This document shows, in pieces, positions 34,883-45,570 of a stretch of DNA of 64,000 nt. Source of the DNA: Sanguibacter inulinus (GTDB taxonomy: Bacteria; Actinomycetota; Actinomycetes; Actinomycetales; Cellulomonadaceae). A program made the translations under genes and the position numbers. The stretch is taken from assembly GCF_013415325.1 (NCBI RefSeq), contig NZ_JACBYE010000005.1:62001-126000 (forward strand). The letters run 5' to 3'. The notes under the pieces are model-generated. The model made no database searches. It was not told the origin of the DNA and was given only the letters and a program-made list of their open reading frames with translations. Positions within the stretch are counted from its first letter, which is position 1. Every line of letters starts with the position of its first letter.

Positions 34883-36370
34883 TCAGCCGACGGTGGTCTC
34901 GGCGAGCACCCTGGCGAGGGTGGCGCGTGCACCCTCGGTCGTGAGCGACTCGACCATCTCTGCGGTGCGAGCGATCAGCACGTCAGCCTCGACCGGGTCG
35001 AGCCCTGCGGCAAGGTCGAGACCACGGACAGCTCGCCCGACCCACACGGCAGCCTCGTCAGCTCCGTCCCCGGCGCCTCCGTCCCCACCGGCACCGGGTC
35101 CGCCGGCGAGCAGCGCCAGTGCACCGGCGTCGTCCACGGGGACGAAGCCCGGGACGGCGGCCGCCCCGGACTGCAGCAGCAGCACAGCGGCGAGCGAGAG
35201 CACGGTGAGCTGTGCGCTCTCCCCCGCCCGGACCCTGTCGACGTAGACCGGGAGGTTCCGGGTGCGCCACTTCGAGACGGCGTTGAGCGCGATGTCCGCC
35301 AGTCGGTGGTGCAAGAACGGGTTGCCAAAACGCTCGAGGATCCCGGCCGCGAACTCGCGGAGGACCTCAGGCTCCCCGTCGATGGTCGGCAGGACCTCGT
35401 CGGCCACGAGCTCGTCGACGTAGCGCCGGACAGCCGGGTCCTCGAAGGCCTCTCGCACGCTCTCGTGTCCCAGCTGGAGCCCGACGGCGCTGAGGGCAGT
35501 GTGAGAGCCGTTGAGCACCCGGACCTTCTGGGCGCGGAACGGCGCGATGTCCTCCATGAACCGCACGTCGAGCCCGGCCTTGTCGAGGGGCAGCACCTCA
35601 CGCACAGCCTCTCCCCCGCTGATCGCCCACACGTGGAAGTACTCACCCTTGACGACGACCTGGTCGTCGAAGCCTGTCTCGGCCTGGATACGGGCGATGT
35701 CGTCACGCGGGAAGCCCGGGACGATGCGGTCGACGAGGGTGTCGCTGAAGGTGCAGCACTCTCGGACCCACTGCTGGAACTCCTCGGACAGACCGGCGGC
35801 GGCCGCGTGCCGCAGCACGTACTCCCGCAGGGTCGACCCGTTGTCCTCGATGAGCTCGCACGGGACGATCGCGAGCCCCTTGGTGGGGTCACCACCGAAG
35901 TGCTCGAACCTGTCGTGCAGCAGGGCCGTGACCTTGAGCGGGAAGGAGGCTGGCGGACGGGCGGTGATGTCGTCGTCCTCGACCCAGACGATCCCCGCCT
36001 CGGTCGTGTTCGACACCAGGACCCGCAGGTCCGCGCCCAGGTAGAGGTCCCTGTAGCGCTCGAACTCGGTGTGCGCGGCGACGACCTCCTGGACGCACTC
36101 GACCCGGGTGATCTCGCGGACAGGCTGCCCGTCCTTGATGCCCTCGAGCGTGACGTGGAAGAGCCCGTCCTGCGCTCGCAGCAGCTCGAAGGCGGGGTCG
36201 GGCCGGTCTGTCACGTGGACGACTGCGACACCGGCGTCCATGACGCCAGCCTCGTCGGCGACGTGGATCATCCAGTCGACGAAGCCGCGCAGGAAGTTCC
36301 CGCCGCCCATCTGGAGCACGGTGACAGGTCGGGCTGTGCGGCGGACCGTGGTGCTGTCGAGCGGCTGCAT
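34883..36370 (-). CDS. uxaB: Tagaturonate reductase (altronate oxidoreductase)
   Basis: 495 aa, mannitol-dehydrogenase family. It reduces D-tagaturonate to D-altronate with NADH. The Rossmann start is VLQMGGGNFLRGFVDWMI, SNTTEAGI is the family block after it, and KVRVLNGSHTALSAVG contains the catalytic Lys/Asn/His region. A Gly/Asp-rich low-complexity loop near residue 435 is unusual. ATG 36370 has AGAGGA upstream. Last gene of the operon uxaC-transporter-uxaA-uxaB. Confidence 0.92.
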   Translation of the reverse strand: MQPLDSTTVRRTARPVTVLQMGGGNFLRGFVDWMIHVADEAGVMDAGVAVVHVTDRPDPAFELLRAQDGLFHVTLEGIKDGQPVREITRVECVQEVVAAHTEFERYRDLYLGADLRVLVSNTTEAGIVWVEDDDITARPPASFPLKVTALLHDRFEHFGGDPTKGLAIVPCELIEDNGSTLREYVLRHAAAAGLSEEFQQWVRECCTFSDTLVDRIVPGFPRDDIARIQAETGFDDQVVVKGEYFHVWAISGGEAVREVLPLDKAGLDVRFMEDIAPFRAQKVRVLNGSHTALSAVGLQLGHESVREAFEDPAVRRYVDELVADEVLPTIDGEPEVLREFAAGILERFGNPFLHHRLADIALNAVSKWRTRNLPVYVDRVRAGESAQLTVLSLAAVLLLQSGAAAVPGFVPVDDAGALALLAGGPGAGGDGGAGDGADEAAVWVGRAVRGLDLAAGLDPVEADVLIARTAEMVESLTTEGARATLARVLAETTVG

Positions 36371-36465
36371 GGGTGTGTCCTCTGGGTCGTCGGTCGATGG
36401 CGTGCGGGAGCCGGGCGCGGCTGTGGTCCCGGGCGCCTGGGTCGTCGGTTCAGCCCTGCGGGCGC

Positions 36466-38139
36466 TCACGTGACGGTGCCGAGCTGCCACGGCACGAACT
36501 CGTCCTGACCGAGCCCGAGCTCTTCGCTCGCCGTCGTGCGGCCCGAGGCCACGGCGATGATCCACTCGAAGATCTCCAGCCCGACCTCCGCGAGGGTCGA
36601 GGTGCCGTCGACGATGCGACCGCAGTTGAGGTCCATGTCGTCCGACATCCGCTCGAACATCTCCGTGTTCGTCGCGAGCTTGATGGTCGGTGCCGGACGG
36701 GAGCCGAGGACAGACCCACGGCCCGTGGTGAAGCAGACGACCGTCGCTCCCCCGGCGACCAGGCCCGTCACCGACACGGGGTCGTACCCGGGGCTGTCCA
36801 TGAAGCCGAGACCGCGGGTCGTCATCGGCTCGGCGTACTGGTAGACGGCCGAGAGGTCGGCGTGACCGGCCTTGGCGACGGCACCGAGAGACTTCTCGAG
36901 GATGGTCGTCAGACCGCCCTCCTTGTTCCCGGGCGACGGGTTGTTGTCCAGGCTGCCGCCGCCCTCCTCGGCGTACTTCTCCCACCAGCTGATCCGCTCG
37001 AGGAGCGTCCGGGCGACGTCTTCGGACACGGCCCGCCGAGTGAGGAGGTGCTCGGCCCCGTAGACCTCAGGGGTCTCGGCGAGGACCGAGGTGGCGCCAG
37101 CCGCGACCAGGAGGTCTGAGGCGTAGCCGAGGGCCGGGTTCGCGGTGATGCCCGAGTAGCCGTCTGACCCTCCGCAGTTGAGACCGAGCACGAGCTCGGA
37201 GATCGGCGCGGGCGCGCGACGACGGGTGTCGAGGATCGGCAGCATCGCCGCGACAGCCTTGACGCCGGCCTCGACCGTCGCGCGGATGCCGCCCTGGTCC
37301 TGGATGGTGAGGGACTCCACGAGGGTGTCTGTGGCGATGGGCAGCGTGTCGGTGATCGACTGGACCTGGATCATCTCGCAGCCGAGCCCGAGGACCAGCA
37401 GCCCGCTGACGTTGGGGTGCGCGGCGTAGCCGTGCAGGGTCCGCTGGAACATCGTCCCGCCCGACGACGCCGGGATCATGCCGCAGCCGCTCTGGTGGGT
37501 CAGCGCGACGACTCCGTCGATGTTCGGGTAGTCCACGAGCAGCGGGGTGACCTTGTCCGCGATCATCCGGGCTGTCGAGGCCGAGCAGTTGACGGAGGTG
37601 AGGATCGCGACGTAGCTGCGGGTGCCGACACGACCGTCGGCGCGGTGGTACCCGTCGAAGGTCCGGGTCGGGCCTGTCGGGACGGGTAGCTCGGTGTGGA
37701 CCGTCGCGAGCTCGTGCTCTGCGGCGGCGGCGTCCATGCCGAGGTTGTGGACGTGGACGTGGTCACCCGCGACGACAGGAGCCGTCGCCCGCCCGATCGA
37801 CTGGCCGTACTTGTGGACCTGCCCGCCGGCGGGGACGTCCCGCACCGCGAGCTTGTGGCCGCGCGGGACGTCGGACCGCAGGACCAGGGTGTCGTCGTCT
37901 GCGGTGAGTCGCGTCCCTGCGTGGAGGTCGCGGATCGCCACGACGACCTCGTCTCCCTCCGCCAGGCGCAGGGTGCAGTCGGCTAGGGCGAGGGTGCTGC
38001 TGGTCAGGCGCGACGGGCCGTCGTCGCCGAGAACGCTGGTCCCGGTCGAGCCGGTGGGGGTGCCCATGTCGTGGGTGCCGCCGGCGTGGGCGATGACGTC
38101 GGGGGCTGCGGGTTCTGGTGCGGGGGTGGTGCTTGTCAC
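36466..38139 (-). CDS. uxaA: Altronate dehydratase
   Basis: 557 aa. It dehydrates D-altronate to 2-keto-3-deoxygluconate. An SAF-type N-terminal domain (residues ~50-130: VVVAIRDLHAGTRL, DVPRGHKLAVRDV) precedes the large UxaA domain (THQSGCGM, LGCEMIQVQS, LNCGGSDGYSGITANPALG, FTTGRGSVLGSRPAPTIKLATN in parts) with the iron-binding cysteines. GTG 38139 has CAGGAG 6 bases upstream. Codes downstream of the transporter, 65 bases after its stop. Confidence 0.93.
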   Translation of the reverse strand: MTSTTPAPEPAAPDVIAHAGGTHDMGTPTGSTGTSVLGDDGPSRLTSSTLALADCTLRLAEGDEVVVAIRDLHAGTRLTADDDTLVLRSDVPRGHKLAVRDVPAGGQVHKYGQSIGRATAPVVAGDHVHVHNLGMDAAAAEHELATVHTELPVPTGPTRTFDGYHRADGRVGTRSYVAILTSVNCSASTARMIADKVTPLLVDYPNIDGVVALTHQSGCGMIPASSGGTMFQRTLHGYAAHPNVSGLLVLGLGCEMIQVQSITDTLPIATDTLVESLTIQDQGGIRATVEAGVKAVAAMLPILDTRRRAPAPISELVLGLNCGGSDGYSGITANPALGYASDLLVAAGATSVLAETPEVYGAEHLLTRRAVSEDVARTLLERISWWEKYAEEGGGSLDNNPSPGNKEGGLTTILEKSLGAVAKAGHADLSAVYQYAEPMTTRGLGFMDSPGYDPVSVTGLVAGGATVVCFTTGRGSVLGSRPAPTIKLATNTEMFERMSDDMDLNCGRIVDGTSTLAEVGLEIFEWIIAVASGRTTASEELGLGQDEFVPWQLGTVT

Positions 38140-38203
38140 GGAGAGCTCCTGTGCTCGGGATGGGTGGGCTGGTTCGCCTGAGGCCTCACGCGCTCCTCGC
38201 GCG

Positions 38204-39649
38204 TCAGCGGGCACCTGGCTCGTCGGAGACCGCTGTCGCCGCCTCGCGCTCGCGGGTCTCGGCGACGAGCTCGGTGATGCGCTTGTCGGTCAACGGGTAG
38301 AGGAAGAACAGCACGGCGCCGGCGATGGTCAGCGCGATGCACGGGTAGAGCGTCTGGAGCGACTTGATCCCCTGGAGGATTCCGTCAGCCTGGTCCGCCA
38401 TCGCCGGGTCGGAGGTGAACTTCGGGACGTAGCCGATGAGGGACAGCCCGAACCCTGCGGCGCCGCCGGCGACGGCCTGGGCGATCTTCCGGGAGAAGTT
38501 GAACATCGAGTACGTGATGCCCTCGCGGCGGACGCCGGAGCGCCAGTGCCCGTAGTCGATCGCGTCGGAGACGAGAGCCCAGGTGATCCCGTTGGGCAGG
38601 GCGATCCCGACGAAGGAGAGGCTGTACAGGATGGTGAACACCACGGTGTTGGTCGGCAGCAGGAAGTTGAGCCCGTCGGCGACCGCCGCCAGCGCGAAGC
38701 CGGAGATCGCCACCTGCTTCTTGCCGAAGCGCTTGACCAGGAAGGGGATCGTGAGGATGGCGAGGATCGACGAGCCGATGCCGAAGAAGTTCACGACAGA
38801 CAGCAGGTCCTGGTTCTGCAGGTTGTAGTCGGTGAAGTAGACGATCATCGCGGGCTTGATGTTGTACGCCGAGATGGAGAACACCGTCATGAGGATGAGG
38901 ACGAGGAGCGCCCGGTTCTGGCCGATGGTGGTCGCGAAGCCCCGGAGCGTGATCTTCTCGGTCGACCGTGCGACCGGGACCACCTCGCGGGTGCCGCGGA
39001 AGGTCGCGTAGAAGCCCATGATCCCTACGACAGCCATCGCTCCGGCGGCTGTCGCGAATCCGACGCGCTCGTTGTCGAAGGCGTGCACGATCGGCATGAA
39101 GGCGATGCCGGTGACGAGCAGGGCGGTGACCGAGCCTGCCTGGCGGAACGAGGCCAGCTGGGCGCGCTGCTCGGGGTCTTGTGTCATCACGGAGGCGAGC
39201 GAGCCGTAGGGCACGTTGGTGAAGGAGTACAGGACGCCCCACGCCATGTACGACCCGTAGGCGTAGACGAGGTTGACGCCGTCGGTGCCGCCGGGCGTGA
39301 GGAACGTGACGACGGTGAGGATGGCGAGCGCGATCGAGGAGTACATCATCACGGGCTTGAAGCGTCCGTGGCGGCCGCCGCCCTTGCGCTGGTCGACGAA
39401 GATCCCGGCGACGGGGTCCATGAAGGCGTCGAAGATCTTGGTGAAGACGAAGACGCCGGCTGCTGCGGCCGGGTGGATGCCGGCGACGTCGGTGTAGAAC
39501 TTGAGCAGATAGGCCTGTCCGAGGTCGAACATGAAGCCGTTGCCCATGTCGCCGAGGCCGTAGGCGATCTTGGAGCGGAGCGAGAGCTTGCCGTGCAGGT
39601 CGGCTGCGGGACGCGAGCTGGGCGGCGCTGCCTCAGGTGCGGAGGTCAT
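38204..39649 (-). CDS. GPH-family sugar/uronate:cation symporter
   Basis: 481 aa with about twelve membrane spans. The N-terminal KIAYGLGDMGNGFMFDL and the loop DAFMDPVAGIFVDQRKGGGRHGRFKP are typical of glycoside-pentoside-hexuronide transporters such as glucuronide carriers. Its place between uxaC and uxaA makes hexuronate, probably galacturonate or an oligomer of it, the likely substrate. ATG 39649. The gap to uxaC (102 bases) holds no recognised hairpin. Confidence 0.88.
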   Translation of the reverse strand: MTSAPEAAPPSSRPAADLHGKLSLRSKIAYGLGDMGNGFMFDLGQAYLLKFYTDVAGIHPAAAAGVFVFTKIFDAFMDPVAGIFVDQRKGGGRHGRFKPVMMYSSIALAILTVVTFLTPGGTDGVNLVYAYGSYMAWGVLYSFTNVPYGSLASVMTQDPEQRAQLASFRQAGSVTALLVTGIAFMPIVHAFDNERVGFATAAGAMAVVGIMGFYATFRGTREVVPVARSTEKITLRGFATTIGQNRALLVLILMTVFSISAYNIKPAMIVYFTDYNLQNQDLLSVVNFFGIGSSILAILTIPFLVKRFGKKQVAISGFALAAVADGLNFLLPTNTVVFTILYSLSFVGIALPNGITWALVSDAIDYGHWRSGVRREGITYSMFNFSRKIAQAVAGGAAGFGLSLIGYVPKFTSDPAMADQADGILQGIKSLQTLYPCIALTIAGAVLFFLYPLTDKRITELVAETREREAATAVSDEPGAR

Positions 39650-39751
39650 GGGGGTCCTTGGGTGCTAGGAAGGGGGCTTCGAGGGGGGATTCGCGGGGTG
39701 CAGTGCGGTTCCCGGGCCGTCGACGCTGTGGCCGACGACCCGGGACAGGCG

Positions 39752-41212
39752 TCAGGGACGCCTGGCGTACGAGGTCTGCGGCAGCGTGTGCGCCAGGACC
39801 ACCGCGGTCTCGACGGCCTCGTCGTGCGTCAGCCTGTGCTCGGTCACGAGCCTGCTGAGGAACCCGGCGTCGATGCGGCGGGAGAGGTCGTGCCGAGCCG
39901 GGATCGAGACGTAGGCCCGGGTGTCGTCCACGAAGCCCGAGGTGTTCCAGAAGCCCGCTGTCTCGGTCGCGGTCTCGCGGAACCTGCGCATCCCCTCGGG
40001 CGAGTCGAGGAACCACCACGGGGCGCCGAGGCGCAGGGACGGGTAGGCGCCGGCGAGCGGCGCGAGCTCGCGGCTGTAGACGGTCTCGTCGACGGTGAAG
40101 AGGATCGCGCGGAAGCCGGGGTGCGTGCCGAAGGCCTGCAGCATCGGCCGCAGAGCACGGGTGTACTCCGTGGCGACGGGGATGTCGAAGCCCTTGTCCT
40201 GACCGTGCGCCTGGTAGACGGCGTCGTGGTGGTCGCGCAGGACCCCGGGGTGGATCTGCATGACCAGCCCGTCCTCGGCGGCCATCGCGGCCATCTGGAA
40301 GAGCATGTGGGCGGCGAAGGCCTGCACCTCTGCGGGCTCGACGGCGCCCTCGAGCGCGCGGGCGTAGATCTCGGCGGCGACGGTGTCGGAGAGCGGTGTG
40401 GTGTCGGCGCTCAGGTGCCCGTGGTCGCTGGCCAGCGCGCCTGCGGCGACGAAGGCCTCACGGCGCTGGCGCAGGGCGGCGAGGTAGCCGGCGTAGTGCC
40501 CGGTGTCGATCCCGGAGACCGTGCCGAGCTCGTCGATGTCTGCGCGCCAGGTCGGGCGGTCCAGGTAGACGACGGCGTCGGGACGGAAGGTCGGGACCAC
40601 CCGGTCCCCCAGGCCTTCTGCCGCGAGCCGGGCGTGGTGCTCGAGCGTGCTCGTCGCGGCGTCGGTCGTCGCGATGAGCTCGATGCCGAACCTGTCGAGC
40701 AGCTGGCGCGGTCGGAAGTCGGGCTCGGCGAGGCGCGCGGCGATCGTGTCGAAGATCGTGTCTGCCGTGGCCGCCGAGGGCACCTGGTCGATCCCGAAGA
40801 CCTCGACGAGCTCGTGCTCGAGCCAGTACCTGGAGGGTGTCCCCCTGTAGAGGTGCCAGCCCGCGCAGAACCTGCGGAAGATCTCCCGGCTGTCGGTCTC
40901 GACAGGGCCGCCGTCGACCCGCGGGACGCCCAGGGACTCAGGGGCTGCCCCCTGCGAGACGAGCATGCGGGTGACGTAGTGGTCGGGGACCACGAGCAGC
41001 TGGGCCGGGTCGGCGAAGGGCAGGTTGTCTGCGAAGGCCTCGACCTCGACGTGGCCGTGCATCGAGATGATCGGGAGGGAACGGGTCTCCGCGTAGATCT
41101 GCCGGGCGACGTCGCGCTGGCGCGGGTCTGTCGGGAGCGCCCTGTCGGGGTGGAGCGTGAGCGGTGCTGGTGCTGCGGTGCTGCTCTGGGGCATCTGGGC
41201 TTGGGGTGTCAT
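39752..41212 (-). CDS. uxaC: Uronate isomerase
   Basis: 486 aa amidohydrolase-fold enzyme that isomerises D-galacturonate to tagaturonate (and D-glucuronate to fructuronate). Family marks are SMHGHVEVEAFADNLPF (metal-binding HxH), TPSRYWLEHELVEVFG, IATTDAATSTLEHH, and PWWFLDSPEGMRRFRE. ATG 41212 has CGAGGA 6 bases upstream; an in-frame upstream extension to 41269 would overlap the operator. First gene of the operon. Confidence 0.94.
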   Translation of the reverse strand: MTPQAQMPQSSTAAPAPLTLHPDRALPTDPRQRDVARQIYAETRSLPIISMHGHVEVEAFADNLPFADPAQLLVVPDHYVTRMLVSQGAAPESLGVPRVDGGPVETDSREIFRRFCAGWHLYRGTPSRYWLEHELVEVFGIDQVPSAATADTIFDTIAARLAEPDFRPRQLLDRFGIELIATTDAATSTLEHHARLAAEGLGDRVVPTFRPDAVVYLDRPTWRADIDELGTVSGIDTGHYAGYLAALRQRREAFVAAGALASDHGHLSADTTPLSDTVAAEIYARALEGAVEPAEVQAFAAHMLFQMAAMAAEDGLVMQIHPGVLRDHHDAVYQAHGQDKGFDIPVATEYTRALRPMLQAFGTHPGFRAILFTVDETVYSRELAPLAGAYPSLRLGAPWWFLDSPEGMRRFRETATETAGFWNTSGFVDDTRAYVSIPARHDLSRRIDAGFLSRLVTEHRLTHDEAVETAVVLAHTLPQTSYARRP

Positions 41213-41262
41213 AGAACGTCCTCGGTCCGCGACTCGTAGGTCTGCACTCATGGGCATCTGTC

Positions 41263-41280
41263 GATGCACACGTTTGCATC
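41263..41280. promoter_or_regulatory. LacI-type operator upstream of uxaC
   Basis: GATGCACACGTTTGCATC is an 18-bp palindrome with a single mismatched pair and the central CG typical of LacI-family operators. It lies 51 bases before the uxaC ATG, the right place to block the operon promoter. The regulator encoded at 33842-34849 is the natural candidate. Confidence 0.75.
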
Positions 41281-41309
41281 CTGCTGGTCGAAGGGCGCTC
41301 TTCCCCGGG

Positions 41310-41348
41310 ACGAAAGTCCGCCTCAGGTGGTTCTAGGCGGACTTTCGT
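41310..41348 (-). terminator. Terminator after the uvrA-like gene
   Basis: ACGAAAGTCCGCCT and AGGCGGACTTTCGT form a perfect 14-bp stem with an 11-base loop, 9 bases past the uvrA-like stop. On the minus strand the 3' arm contains TTT. It separates this gene from the uxa operator and promoter. Confidence 0.8.
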
Positions 41349-41356
41349 GCCTCAGG

Positions 41357-43750
<2,394 letters not shown>

Positions 43751-44043
43751 CGTGTCCCTGTCTGTGGAGTGGATCGGCGGTGCCTCGGGCGGCCGCGGCG
43801 GCTGTGGCGCTCCGCTGGCGTACCCGACGGACGCCCGCTGGGTGGTCTCTCGGTGCTCGCCAGGTTCGAGCGTGCTGACCAGGTCCGAGCGATGCGCCGG
43901 ACCCTGACTGAGAAGTATGTCTGATTGTGCCCCCAGGCGGAACACCCGTCGTGAGGGCTGTGCATCGGGCCAGGTCAGTCTCGTCAGGAGTGCTCCGACG
44001 GTGCTGGTGAGGTGCCGGTGAGGTGCCGGTGCGGCACCGACCC
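43751..44043. other. Gene-free stretch upstream of the uvrA-like gene
   Basis: 293 bases. The minus-strand frame of the uvrA-like gene stays open through part of it but looks non-coding. A direct repeat GGTGAGGTGCCGGTGAGGTGCCGGTGC at about 44006-44032 is three copies of a 9-11-base unit close to the VOC gene stop. No confident promoter or terminator was identified. Confidence 0.4.
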
Positions 44044-44454
44044 TCAGCCGAGCTGGTTGATGCGGATGAGGTTGCCTGCGGGGTCACGGAAGGCGCAGTC
44101 GCGGACCCCGTAGGGCTGGTCGGTCGGCTCCTGGACCACCTCGGCGCCGCTGGCCTGGACCTGGGCGAAGGCCGCGTCCATGTCGGAGGAGGCGAGCACG
44201 AGGTGCCCGAAGGTCCCCTTCGCCATCATCTCGGTGATCGTGCGGCGCTCGTCGTCGGTGATGCCCGGGTCCGCGGCTGGTGGGGTCAGGACGACCGAGG
44301 TCTCCGGCTGCCCGGGAGGGCCGACGGTGAGCCACCGCATGCCGCCGTAGCCGACGTCGTTGCGCAGCTCGAAACCGAGGGCGTCGCGGTAGAAGGCCAG
44401 GGCCGCGTCGGCATCGTCGTGGTTGAGGAAGGTCCAGTGGATGATGAGGTCCAT
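44044..44454 (-). CDS. VOC-superfamily (glyoxalase/bleomycin-resistance-like) protein
   Basis: 136 aa. Paired beta-alpha-beta modules are seen: WTFLNHDDADAALAFYRDALGF and GHLVLASSDMDAAFAQVQASGAEVVQEPTDQPYGVRDCAFRDPAGNLIRI (in its parts). A metal-site His and Glu are plausible (His in GHLVL), but the activity is unknown. ATG 44454 starts 5 bases after the AraC gene stop, so both are in one transcript; AraC-VOC pairs of this kind are common in actinobacteria. Confidence 0.85.
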   Translation of the reverse strand: MDLIIHWTFLNHDDADAALAFYRDALGFELRNDVGYGGMRWLTVGPPGQPETSVVLTPPAADPGITDDERRTITEMMAKGTFGHLVLASSDMDAAFAQVQASGAEVVQEPTDQPYGVRDCAFRDPAGNLIRINQLG

Positions 44455-44459
44455 GCGGC

Positions 44460-44921
44460 TCACGCTAGGTCTGCCGCGACGGTCGGTGCTTCTCGATTCC
44501 TGACGGGTCGGGTGATCTGCTTGGCGATGCACGGTGGGAGCTCGCCGGCGACCAGGCCCGCCGCAGATGCCGCCCGCTTCCTGTAGGCGCTCGGGGGCAT
44601 GCCCACGAGCTCGGTGAACCGGGTGCTGAAGGTCCCCAGGGACGAGCTGCCGACGGCGAAGCAGACGTCGGTCACGCTCATCTCCCCGCGCCGCAGCAGG
44701 GCCATCGCCCGCTCGATCCGCCGGGTCATGAGGTAGGAGTAGGGCGACTCCCCGTAGGCCGCGCGGAACTGGCGGCTGAGATGACCTGCCGACATGCTCG
44801 CGCCACGTGCCAGCGCCTCGACGTCGAGGGGCTGGGCGTAGTCGCGGTCGATCCTGTCGCGCACCCGCCGCAGCCGCGCCAGGTCGCGCAGCTGGTCTTC
44901 GCCCGATGCCCTGGCTGTCAC
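44460..44921 (-). CDS. AraC-family transcriptional regulator
   Basis: 153 aa, essentially only the two-helix-turn-helix AraC domain (residues ~12-115: LDVEALARGASMSAGHLSRQFRAAYGESPYSY then VTDVCFAVGSSSLGTFSTRFTELVGMPPSAYR in its parts), with a short tail. No ligand-binding domain is present. It probably regulates the VOC gene downstream. GTG start at 44921. Confidence 0.85.
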   Translation of the reverse strand: MTARASGEDQLRDLARLRRVRDRIDRDYAQPLDVEALARGASMSAGHLSRQFRAAYGESPYSYLMTRRIERAMALLRRGEMSVTDVCFAVGSSSLGTFSTRFTELVGMPPSAYRKRAASAAGLVAGELPPCIAKQITRPVRNREAPTVAADLA

Positions 44922-44969
44922 GGCACCGATCGTGCCACGTCCGAGGTGGCGGCGGGAAGGACCGGTCCG

Positions 44970-45512
44970 TCAGGCTCCGCGGCAGATCGCGTCGATCGCC
45001 GAGACGGTGACCTGCGGGTCGTGAGGCTCGGTGTCGAGAGCCTGGTGGATGGTCAGCCCTTCGATCAGGGCGTCGAGCTGGCGCGAGACGTCCGGGGTGA
45101 AGTGCCGCTCGAGCGCCGAGCGGCTGCGGCGCATCCACTCGCGCGTGATGCTCCGGTACCTCGCGTCCCGGGCGGCCAGCGTGTAGAGCTCGTGGGTCAG
45201 CACCAGCTCGCGCGGCGACTGCGCCAGGTCGTCGAGGACGAGCGTCGCGACGGCCTGCTTCGCCTCGTCGACGGTGGTCGCGGCCACGAGCCGAGCCTCG
45301 AAGCGGGTCGCGACAGACAGCGAGAAGCGCGTGAACGCCTCGTGCAGCAGCTCGTCCATGTCGGTGAAGTGGTAGGTCATCGACCCGAGGGGGACGTCCG
45401 CGCGGGCGGCGATGCGCCTCGCCGAGATGCCGGCGACCCCGAGCTCGGCGACGGCCTCGATGGTCACGTCGACGATCCGGTCTCGTCGTGTGGGGTCGAA
45501 TCGCCTGGCCAT
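44970..45512 (-). CDS. TetR-family repressor
   Basis: 180 aa. The N-terminal helix-turn-helix is RIVDVTIEAVAELGVAGISARRIAARADVPLGSMTYHFTDMDELL (read in two halves), followed by a helical ligand domain. It is divergent from an MFS exporter-like gene 58 bases away, and a palindrome lies over the MFS -10 box, so it probably represses that gene. ATG 45512. Confidence 0.87.
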   Translation of the reverse strand: MARRFDPTRRDRIVDVTIEAVAELGVAGISARRIAARADVPLGSMTYHFTDMDELLHEAFTRFSLSVATRFEARLVAATTVDEAKQAVATLVLDDLAQSPRELVLTHELYTLAARDARYRSITREWMRRSRSALERHFTPDVSRQLDALIEGLTIHQALDTEPHDPQVTVSAIDAICRGA

Positions 45513-45556
45513 CGGGCCATCCTCTCAGACCCGCCCTCGCAGCCACGACCCCGACG

Positions 45557-45568
45557 GTACGCTCGTAC
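45557..45568. promoter_or_regulatory. Palindrome over the MFS promoter, candidate TetR operator
   Basis: GTACGCTCGTAC has perfect 5-bp inverted arms (GTACG and CGTAC). It contains the TACGCT -10 box (45558-45563), which ends 7 bases before the MFS ATG. Binding of the divergent TetR protein here would block transcription. Confidence 0.5.
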
Positions 45569-45570
45569 AC

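Noticed and set aside
37622-41239. 1205-codon open frame on the + strand opposite uxaC-transporter-uxaA
   Set aside because: It mirrors three well-supported minus-strand genes; long antisense frames are expected in high-GC DNA. No domain makes sense in its translation.
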